A DNA stretch of 64,000 nucleotides from Lithodes maja (taxonomy: Eukaryota > Arthropoda > Malacostraca > Decapoda > Lithodidae). The position numbers and the translations under genes are program-made. The notes beneath the pieces are model-generated. The model worked only from the letters and a program-made list of their open reading frames with translations. It searched no databases and was not told the origin of the DNA. The stretch spans positions 96,590 to 160,589 of the forward strand of contig JBAKBP010003098.1 of NCBI GenBank assembly GCA_037953745.1, read 5' to 3'. Of this stretch, positions 32,153 through 41,912 are shown piece by piece; position 1 is the first letter of the stretch, and each line of letters starts with the position of its first letter.

Positions 32153-34640
32153 ATGCCTCTAGTTGTTCTCTGTGCTATGCCTACTTGCTCTCTTATACCC
32201 GTGTTTGCACACAAACTTTGTATCAAGTGTGTAAAATGCCTCGATAGATCACGAGGTATTTGTGTATCCAAAAAGTGAGCCATTTGTTCCGAACTTCGTT
32301 CAAATTTATTTGGTAAGAAAGATCATTCATGTCTTGTAGCACTCAAGGAAATAAAGAACACTTTTAATGCCTACACAAAAGATATTGCCCATAAGGCAAA
32401 CCCCTCACTGTGACGATGAGGCACTTTGGGAGCACTTGGTTATCAAATCACCAGTTCTGAAGTTAACGCCGGCTAAATCTACTAAATCTAAAACCAATAC
32501 TAAATTTCTATCTAAAGAGCTAGTGAGTAGTGACGAGTGCAGTGATTCTGGCAAGGCAACCCCTCCCGGCCGCCAGAAGAGGGGCCGTTCACCTTCACCG
32601 AGTGACCGCTCAAGGTCCTGGTAGAGGACCCCCCTCAGGCAATCTAGACACTCTTCAGTAGAGTCTTCAAGATCTCACAAGAGACGAAAAGATGACGAGG
32701 TGACATCTAGTCATAGAAAATCAGAGAAGGGACATAAAAGTTCCCGCAAGGAGGACACGCAGTCGCGGCACCGGCCAACGCCGGAGCTGCGGCCATTTCC
32801 CTCCACCCCCACCTCCGTGCCTAACATCCAATCTGGCAGCTCAGAGGTGGGGATGGAGGGGACTGAGTCAACTCCCAAGGAGGAAGCAAGGGAATCTTTA
32901 AGTATGAATCAGGACATACATTTTGCAATACTAAAATTGAACTTACCTGTCAGTAGGCCCCCAATAGTGTCACAAAGAGTGTTAGCTGAACAGTATCGGG
33001 GATATACATCAGGCAGGCATCAGGACCTTTTTAGTTCACAGGGTAGTCAAGTGATACCTGATTCTCAACCTCCTAATCCAGGTCGAAGTGTGTGGAGACA
33101 ATCAGAACCCTCATTAGTGGAGAACAATGTACGGTTCCAAGACAGTGTCAGGGACATGGAGGATATTGAAATTATTCCTTCCTCAGTACCGTATTTACCT
33201 TGGCAGGCTTTTACACCACGGTCAGATCCGCAGCAACAACAGCCGGAACCGGTAGAGGTACAAGAAGAGCCAGAAGTGGTAGAACTACCTTCGGCTCAAC
33301 CACCATACACAGAGGATGGTTCGGAAGTGGGGTCAGAGTCGTCTAAGGAGTCACATAGTAAATATATAACTACTGATGATTTAGATTATATCTTGCATAA
33401 AGTTATGCGTCAATACAATGTACCAAAGGCTCAGGATACTCCCATTGCTCCCCCGGGAGCTCTCCCGATAGGGTCGGCTGTGCGGCCCCTAGAACCTTCC
33501 AGACTTGTCCCTAATAGATCACTCCCACAAAGTAACGTAATCCCAGTGAACAACCATGGCAAGTGGCACTATAGTGCCCACCTCCTTGACCACTACCAAT
33601 GTTCGCGTTATCATGAATGTTACCCCTCCCCCTCTAGATAAAATCCCACATAGAAGAGACCCTATGCCGCTTTTATATGGTCCCGACTGCTCGTGGGTGC
33701 CGGCTATTGCTAAAAACCCGAGCCTAGCACAGACAACAGTATTGGGGGAGATCCCAGTGCCTACGGAATGGGTGATAGAAGTTAGTAGAAGTAAGAAACT
33801 AAGGGCCAAAGACTCACAAGGGCAAGTTTTAGATGTTACTATCAAAGCCATTCCAAATGTGTATTCTCCTGAATTCTTTGTATCCTCTTCTACTCCGGCA
33901 TTACCTCCCGCCTCATCTGCACGACTTTTTCCGGATTGGACGAAGTCTGACGGTGTGAACGATATAAAATCGCTCAACGCGCTAACGCCGGAGTTGGATA
34001 CAACTCCAGCTCTAGACCAGTCTCATAATCCAGTTCTGCAGGTGGGGCAGGTAGGTGTTGGCCCTTGGGTGGACTGGGAGGCAGAAGCTCAACAGTTTGC
34101 TACCACTATCACTTCAAAATCCTCCCACCAAATTCCACAAGATAACCACCTATGGTTTTCGATGCCAATCAATAAATTAAAATGTAAAACTTGCAAACTA
34201 AACAAACCAAAATTGGGACAAGGACAATATAAAGTCAAATTAAATTATCAAAATCGCTATGTGGAAACAATAAAGCCGGAGGGGTGTCCCCAGTCCTTTT
34301 TTATTTCCTGTCGGATCCTAAATTGTCTCTCTATGACTTACAGGAACCCTTCTCAACTCCCCCTCCTGCACACTTAGACAGAGATTTCAAATTGAGAAAT
34401 AAAGCTCTCAGACTATTTTCCCAATTTTTGTTACGGAAGGCCACTGAACTATCTAGACGGCTTCTGTTACAAAATTCCATCCAATCTGTGGGCGACATCC
34501 GGATAGCCTTGTTGGAGGCAGTCCGGGCACGCCAAGACTTTAAGAGTGTACATGGTTAAGAAGTTACCGAAAGACATTGGTCGCCGGGTAACCCTTTCCC
34601 CAGTTTTAACTGCTTCTTTGCTCAGCCTTGACATATGTAG
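32153..34640 (+). pseudogene. DIRS-like Gag, second copy
   Basis: ATG at 32153 begins a cysteine-containing N-terminus with CVKCLDRSRGI, then frames at 32367-32624, 32700-33641, 33556-34377 and 34284-34640. It shares PPLDKIPHRRDPMPLLYGPD and GPWVDWEAEAQQFATTITSK with the minus copy, and is Ser/Pro/Glu-rich. Several frameshifts and stops are present. An AT-rich stretch at about 34172-34276 has no counterpart in the other copy. The element is cut off at about 34640 by a TTAA-type MITE, so no pol is present. Confidence 0.75.
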
Positions 34641-35119
34641 GGCAGTTTATAATACTGTATCGTCATTATCCGATAAATATCGTTATTACTTATTCATATG
34701 CTCCTATTTTACGTTTAATATGAAGATATTAACATGTAACAACAATAAAACAAGTGGGAATAGTATTTGGGGTGTGAAAAAGATGGAGTATTGCCGACCG
34801 GTTCATTCATAAGAGGAGAGGGGAAGGGAGGGGGGTTTTGGACACATTAGTCAGGCAGCTTAGCAAAATGATTGGGACATGAAGGATAAAAGCACCAAAT
34901 TGTTTCCACATACTCTCCATCACCATAGCATTTAATTTTTGGTGGGAGCCACTTCATCAGGATGGCAGATGGTGGCCATCTTGGATTTCCAAGATGGCCG
35001 TCATGGCAAATCTATAAATGCCAATAGCTCGGCTTCCAGGCCACTTAGAAGGTCAATTTTGGTGTCAAAATATAAATTTTCTGGGTCTAGCAACCCTTGA
35101 AGCTAGAAGAGCCATTTTT

Positions 35120-35756
35120 GTTTAAGTTTCATAAAAATGTTGTACTGTCGGAGCCGCAATACAAATAAATTGGTCTCACCAACCGAAGTCTACAGTACTT
35201 CAGAAATAAAAGAATAAACCCTACTTCTGAACTAAACAATTTACAGTGATATTGTTCAATATACTTGTATTCACAAGCTTAGGAAAGACATATGTGTCAC
35301 ATTTCTAGAAATCATAACGATTGATAACTATAGATCTTTTCGAAGTTGAATAAACAAATCCAATATTTCCTTGAAGGAGTTATATGATGCCTTCGTTTTG
35401 ATGGAAGAATTATTATTTCTGAAGCTTCTGGAGCCACACAAGTGTCCTGGAAGAGCCGCATGCGGATCCTGAGCCACAGGTTGCCTACCCCTGGTCTAGG
35501 AGTTCATTGGAGCCATTGAAAATATCACTAGGTGATTATTTGTGCCAATAATAAATCATTTGGATCATTCTGGTAATATTATCAACACAATTTTCAATTG
35601 GGCTCTTAAGCAGCAGATGACCATGAACAAACATAACATACAGTATTGTCAACCAAGTCGCTAAGGGTCTAAAAATTCAATACACTTCTGTTGATCTACA
35701 ATAATATTTAATTTTATATATAGCCTGCAGCCTTTGACTGAAGTCTCGTGCACATA
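35120..35756. other. Subterminal non-coding region of the TIR element
   Basis: Sequence between the left TIR and the first codons of the conserved gene; no coding recognised. Confidence 0.5.
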
Positions 35757-35828
35757 ATGGATTGGGCATTGTGTATTATATGCCAACAGCCTACCACTGA
35801 AGCACTCCGATGCCCTTTATGTATCGGG

Positions 35829-36530
35829 ACCTAATAGTGCAGCAGATAGGTGGAAGAATTGTGTGTTTCATGATACAAGTGTCAAAATTGGCACACACCA
35901 TAATAAACACAGTCTAATCAAAATTAGCTATAGGGCCATCACAGGTTTAGCCTATGTTGGCTTTGGCAGCCCCTTTTCAATTAATCTCCATTAGAGTACT
36001 GGAACACAGATATTTACCCCAAACTGTATACTGTGGTAGAGACGTCAAACTAGTCTCAAATGACTCATCCGGGCAAGGGAAACAACTTATATTCAGAGAA
36101 TGTTTGGCTAATGTTGACCGTTTGACTTGTACTGGTCCCTGAAGTTTATTATCATGCTACAAATTGGTAAGAATTGTTGCCAATTGCCACTAATTTGTTG
36201 AACTACAGGGACCAGTACAAGTCAAATGGACAACTTTTTGATAAACATTGTCTGAACATTTATTGTTTCCCTCGTTCAGACGAGTCATTTGAGACTAGTT
36301 TGACATCTCTACCACAGTATACAGTTTGGGGTAAATATCAGTGTTTCAGTACTCATATGGAGATTAATTGAAAAGGGGCTGCCAAAGCCAACATAGGCTA
36401 AACCTGTGATGGCCCTATAGCTAATTTTGATTATACTGAGTTTATTATTGTGTGTGCCAATTTTGACACTTGTATCAAGAAACGCACAATTCCCACATAT
36501 GTTTCACATATCTGCCCCACTATAAAGACC
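35829..36530. repeat. Inverted repeat with arms of about 300 bp
   Basis: The left arm (about 35829-36140) and right arm (about 36205-36530) are imperfect complements, for example GTGTCAAAATTGGCACACAC with its complement near 36450, and TTTGACTTGTACTGGTCCCT with its complement near 36205. The loop is about 65 bp. It overlaps the N-terminal part of the conserved gene, so it is either an inserted foldback element or an inverted duplication of element sequence. Confidence 0.75.
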
Positions 36531-37459
36531 TATCTGAGCCATACAAATCCTTCCTGGATAATGTGAATGCTTTCAGGGAGCTGAATATACTGCCAGTACC
36601 CCTTACGTTTGAAGAAGACATTTATGTGGACTAGTTCGTCAGGCATTGAACACAGTGGCATACAGTAAGTCTTGTCACACAAAATTAAATCTGAACAAAC
36701 CGGAAAGAGCCCGGAAGAGGGAGAGAGCTAGATCTGAGACCCGTGCTGCAAATGAGAAACGACATCCACAATGCAAGCCCCTAGATAAGACCACATGTAT
36801 ATTTTGCAGATAGTCTGATGAACATCTTCACAAGTTTGTGACTTAAAGCAGATGACAATGTCAGTGTTATGGCCACAGACCTGCTAGAAACTGAAGTATT
36901 GACCAGAATTGAGGGTGGTGACCTCATTGCACTAGATACAAAGTATCATCTGGCTTTCTTGGCTGGACTTTAAAATCGACATCGTTCGCTAATGAGACAA
37001 CAACAAGACTACTTTGACAGTCAGAAACAAGAGAAGAAAATCCAAGCCAGAGCCTTTGTAGAGCTCATCACCCATGTAGAAAATTGTGTGGAAGGTGGTC
37101 AATTCTACTACAAGTTTTCATCCCTGCGTGAACTGTATGAAAACCGCCTGCTCGATCTTGGTATCCGCAAGGAAATCAACAAGGTTCGCTTCAAGGAACA
37201 AGTCCTGAAGTACTTTCCCTACGTCCAGGAGCAGAGCGATGGAAAGAATGTGATACTTGTTTTTGAACAGGGAATGCAGGAAATGCTGAAGCAAGCTTTG
37301 AAGTATGACTATAAAGAGGATGCACTGATTTTGGCCAAGGCTTCCAAAATTGTGCGGGGTGATATATTTGACTCCAATGGGTTCAAATTTAATGCCTCAT
37401 TTCCCTCTGAATGTCAGCATGACTCTGTTCCCACCAATCTCAAGACCCTGGTAACCATG

Positions 37460-37931
37460 TGGTGGAGTGGTCATGCCACTGGATTGGTAATCCAATGGAC
37501 CCGGGTTCAAATCCCGATATGTCAATGGGAAGATATTATTGGGATTGAATTTGTGCTGTACCTAGTATCAGTGCATTACCACAAAGCCCACCGAAATGCC
37601 AAAAAAATGCCCTCATTAAATAACACTGTATGAATATTCCCATATTCAAAATATGTTACATGGGGACAATGCCTAGTGAGTTCACTGCTCAATAGGTGGC
37701 ATTCTGAGAGTGAGGGTCTGAGTCTGGAGGGTGAGACGGTGAAGCACTTGAGCGAAGCAACCAGCCGCTTCAGAGATGGAGCTGCTTCGAGCCATGATGG
37801 ATGCTTCACATGTCTCACTCCCCAGACTGGAACAAGACCTCACGGGCTTCACCGTGTTGAGCGGTGGAATGTAGAGGCTCTCAGCCTATGCCCGAGAGGG
37901 AGTAGTTGGAATATAGAAAAAAAAAAAAAAA
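37460..37931 (+). mobile_element. tRNA-Thr-like SINE, copy 2, inside the conserved gene
   Basis: A box TGGTGGAGTGG, loop TTGGTAA (anticodon GGT), B box GGTTCAAATCC, the shared body, and an A-tail to 37931. The gene frame resumes immediately after the tail. Only ATG is repeated at the two borders, so the target duplication is very short or lost. Confidence 0.85.
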
Positions 37932-38920
37932 TGTTGCTGGTCGGAGTCGACCAGAAGAACGAGAGCTCTGCTGACTCCCAGGCCTGCCTCACTGTCTCAC
38001 AGACCATCTTGTTTAACTGTAACTGTAAGAAGAGGGCCCCAACTGACAAATCTTGACATTCATTGGAGTACTAACCATCCTTGGATGGAACTAAGTGTGC
38101 ACACGCAGACTAGGTCAAAGAGGTTGATTGCACAGCCTGTATGAGTTGGGCTTCAGTGTAAGCTATGCTCAGGTTGTGGAACTGGAAAATCAGCTGGCTA
38201 CTGCGATCTGTGAGAACATTGCAAAGAATGGTGTTGTGTGTCTTGCTCAGCTACGTAAAGGGCTCTTTACCGTGAGTGCCCTAGACAACCTTGATCATAA
38301 CCCATCAAGTACCACAGCTAAAGGGTCGTTCCCTGGCACAGGCATCAGTCTCTTTCAGTTCCCCTCCAAGTCCAATGTGGGACACTTCCAGGATGGAATA
38401 GGCCTGCCTTCGCCAGAAACAAAGAAGAATCATCGGTTGCCTGACAAATTCACCACTGTGCCAGCTGTTGTACTGAAAAAGGCCAATGTGGCTGTTCCCA
38501 AGACACTCAATCCGATTAAAGCTTCCAAGGGGCACTTGGGTAGAGCACATATAAAAGAGAAATGTTGGCTCGAGCATTCAATCAATTATAAGCTGATCGA
38601 AAAGGAGGACATTGTGAGAGACAATGTAGCCTGGTCACCCCACCATGCATCTCTACAAGATGCATCAGATGATTTACAGCCTGCTCTCACACAGCTCTTG
38701 CCACTGTTCTTTGAGAAGGTTTCTACAGCTTTCATGATCAAGCATGGGATGGATGTACAGTGCAAAATCACACAGTTTCTGAATCCTGGACAGATTCCAG
38801 TAATGGCTGTGGATGCACCATTGTATGCACTGGCCAAATTTGTTCAGTGGAACTTGCCTCTGCCTCAAACACATGGTGAGGACAAGTGTATAGTCATGTT
38901 TGGTGGTCTCCATGATGCAT

Positions 38921-39131
38921 TTTTTTACCACCATATACTCCCTGCTGAATAGCTGGGCTAAGGTGGGTGCCCTGATGAATCAGGGACTACAGTGAACAGT
39001 TACCACAGATTACTAGACCGCGCCATTCACCACAGCACTGACGTCTGCCAATAACACACTGGCTGGCCCGAGACTCGAACTGTAAACCTCACGGTCAGCA
39101 GGCGAGCGCTCTACCAACCGAGCTACGGCAA
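38921..39131 (-). mobile_element. Short tRNA-derived SINE inside the conserved gene
   Basis: The minus strand reads GCCGTAGCTCGGTTGGTAGA, an A-box-like TAGCTCGGTTGG, a CTCGC/GTGAG anticodon-like stem, a weak B box AGTTCGAGTCT, and ends in an A-run (plus-strand T-run near 38921). The flanking gene text (FGGLH ... GIASSGT) shows that it is an insertion. It differs from the two other SINE families here. Confidence 0.65.
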
Positions 39132-39666
39132 TGTGTATGACATGTGGGGACTACTTGGAGGCCTATGAATGGACCACTGCACTAACTGAGGCCGGTATTG
39201 CATCTTCTGGCACAGACGACTCTTTCCTCAAAGCATCCCACCTCACTAGGACAAATGCTCACCAAATGAGCACTCTGGCATTGGCCAAGCTGCAGCAGGA
39301 TGCCTTCTTGGACATGGTGAAGGAGGGACCACTTGATAAGAAAACCAAAGAAGCTTGGAGACAAGGTATGATCACCAAGAGTCCAACATTGCAGTACTGG
39401 CATACCATTCCCAACATGGAAATTCTGGGTCTGATTTTTGTGTGGGCCCACAGAGAACAGGATTTTCCCCTCTATGTAGAGTCACTGAAGGTTCTCGTCC
39501 AATGGTTCTTAGCCCTTGATCACCAGAACTATGCAAGATGGATTCCTGTCCACATCCGCGACATGGAAAGCTTGCCCACATCTATTCACAAAGAATTTGA
39601 AGAACATGGTCATTGGGTTGTTTCCAAGACCACAAACAGATTTTCAAGCATACTGATATACCAAGC

Positions 39667-40276
39667 CAAGGGCGTCCGCAGGATTTTTTTCAGGGGGGGG
39701 GGGGGGGGGGGGGGGGGGCAAAGCCAATATTTTTTAGATCCCTTGCTATACAATTTTTCCCATGTATGTCTGTGATATTTCCAGTGGTGGTCATGTAGGC
39801 TACCCATCATAAAAATGCGTTTCCCCAGTCATTTAATCGAATCTAATGCAAGGATAATATGATCCGGGGAAGTTCTAAAATATTTAGATTGTGGACTTAG
39901 GATTACATATGTCTGTACATGTGCATGTGCAATTTAGTTTTGGATGATAAATCACTGTATTAGGCTATCTGCAAATATATATTTTCAGCATTGTATAAAT
40001 TATTCCTTGCCTCGATGAACAAAACATTTTCACATTTTTTATTGATATGGGCATAAATTCATAATAACAAGAACGAAATTACAAATTAGGTAATAGGACA
40101 GTGGACTATTAAGTTTACTTGTAATACTAAGTAATACTTGAACTATATCTTGCCCTATAGCGGATAATAAAGAAATTAGATAAAATGTGAAATTCCAAGT
40201 ACATTGAATATCCAGGGGGGGGGGGGGGGGGGGGGGGGAACTGGCCCCCCTTCCCCCCCCCCTGCGGACGCCCAAG
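39667..40276. mobile_element. hAT-type MITE with 8-bp target duplication
   Basis: 610 bp between TACCAAGC (39659-39666) and TACCAAGC (40277-40284). The ends CAAGGGCGTCCGCAGG and, inverted, CTTGGGCGTCCGCAGG form the TIRs, each followed inside by a G or C run of 20-plus bases. Ignoring the insert and one duplication restores the reading of the host pseudogene (YQ-AHEQNN). No coding. Confidence 0.9.
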
Positions 40277-40710
40277 TACCAAGCTCATGAGCAGAACAAC
40301 AATCTGGTGACGGGTTCTGGGGGTGCAGTGGGACTCACTGAGAATCCCTCAGCATTCAAGAAGTGGATGATCACAGGGCCTGAACAAAAATGACTCCTAA
40401 AAGAGTTTGAGTAGGAGTATATTTCAGAAGAAGGCAATAAACAACAACACCATGAAGAAGGAATATCTAAACAGAAGACATTAAAAAAGCAAACACTAGC
40501 TCTGGTGGAGGGCGGACGTGCTTGAGACAGCTGATTCAGCCAGCGCCTGTTTGGTGGTTTGGTATTTTTGTAGCGTTCATATTGTTGTCCTTTTGTTTAT
40601 TAATTATAATTTAAATGCAATTAGTGAATATACTCCCTAGTTAAAACAGGTGAGAGTTGAGTTTGATTTGAGTAGGAAAGAAAAAGTAATGGATATTCCC
40701 ACCGAAACTT

Positions 40711-41874
40711 GTGGAGCCGAACAGGTGTAAACAAAGGCCAGCTGGCAGTATGGCCAGCGGTGGGAGGAACCGGCTCAGCCTGCCCCCAAGCAGGGTAACC
40801 AGAGACCCTTATGATCGTGATCATGAGGTATTTGATATTTCAGGGTTCTCAGAGGAGGGAGTAGCAATATCTGCATTTGCGGTGAGGTTGAATAAACTGG
40901 AGCGGAAGCTAGAGGAACAGGAGACAAAAAGCTTAGATTATGAACGAAGAGAAAAAAGAATGGCAAACCAAATTGGTATTTTGAAGGATGAGAATTACGT
41001 GTTAAGGGTTTGTATTAGCGAAATGCAGGAAGAAATGGACAGGATGAAGAAAGATATGAAGGATGTTGAATTAAAGAAGGATGAATTTCAAAAGAACGAG
41101 GAGGTAAGGAATTTGAAATTTTCGGAGATAGTAAAGGAGCAACAGATACATAGGCAGGGAGGTAACTTTGAAAAGGATGTAGTTAAGGTAATTAGACAGA
41201 AGGAAAATCTAGTGAGGGAGACTGCTGGAAGAAGGAAATGTATTGTGATAAGAGGAGATAAGGAGAAACACAATGTAAAGAGAGAGGAGAGAAGTGGGAT
41301 AGAGAGAGACCGAGTGAGGGAGATTCTACAGGTAGTGGACGAGGGTGTGAGAGAGTGGGAGAATGAAATTGAAGACATGCATAGAATTGGAAAATATAAA
41401 CAAGAGTCTAGCTTGTCTAGGCCAATGAAAGTGCAGTTTCGCACAGTAGGAATAGTAGAGGAAATCATGAATAATAAATGGAGGTTGAAAGATAAGGATT
41501 GTCTGAAGCATATTTACATCGAAAAAGACTTGGACTTAGATGAAAGAAACAAAATGAAAAGTTTGAGGGATGAGGTGAAGGAATTGAATGCCAAAAGAAC
41601 AGAACAAGAAGTGGATTTTTTTTATTGGAGACTGGTAGGAACGAAGAAGAGGAAATGGTTCATCAAAAGCCCACAGAGGAAGACGGAGGGGCAAACAGAG
41701 AACTTAGGGATGAACGGTCGGACAGGGGAAGCGAGTACCAGTACCGAAGGACAGGAGGGAGAGACTGGTGTAAACCAGGAACAAGTGAGAGGAACAGGGC
41801 AGGTGGAGAGCACGGGGGAGCAAGGGAGAGAAGGTGGAGTGGAAGCGGGGGGGAGTAGAGTCTGGGAATATTAG
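40711..41874 (+). CDS. CR1-like LINE ORF1 (nucleic-acid-binding protein)
   Basis: 387 residues. Residues about 55-150 are heptad-like and strongly charged (coiled coil, probable trimer or dimer region). Residues about 170-300 (RKCIVIRGDKE ... SLSRPMKVQFRTV ... KHIYIEKDLDLDERN) resemble the RNA-binding core of LINE ORF1 proteins. The tail is rich in Gly, Glu and Ser. It probably binds element RNA and forms the RNP with ORF2. I chose the first ATG of the open frame; ATG codons farther in are possible. There is no zinc knuckle or PHD finger, unlike some CR1 ORF1 proteins. Confidence 0.8.
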   Translation: MEPNRCKQRPAGSMASGGRNRLSLPPSRVTRDPYDRDHEVFDISGFSEEGVAISAFAVRLNKLERKLEEQETKSLDYERREKRMANQIGILKDENYVLRVCISEMQEEMDRMKKDMKDVELKKDEFQKNEEVRNLKFSEIVKEQQIHRQGGNFEKDVVKVIRQKENLVRETAGRRKCIVIRGDKEKHNVKREERSGIERDRVREILQVVDEGVREWENEIEDMHRIGKYKQESSLSRPMKVQFRTVGIVEEIMNNKWRLKDKDCLKHIYIEKDLDLDERNKMKSLRDEVKELNAKRTEQEVDFFYWRLVGTKKRKWFIKSPQRKTEGQTENLGMNGRTGEASTSTEGQEGETGVNQEQVRGTGQVESTGEQGREGGVEAGGSRVWEY

Positions 41875-41912
41875 GGAAAGAGAAAAAAAGAAAGGTGTAA
41901 GAAGGGGGGAGG

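Noticed and set aside
33519..33977. 152-residue minus-strand frame
   Set aside because: A shadow of the plus-strand DIRS gag, whose similarity to the other copy supports the plus reading.
39055..39131. Possible functional tRNA gene on the minus strand
   Set aside because: B box has two mismatches, the anticodon loop is of abnormal length, and it heads a SINE inserted in a pseudogene.
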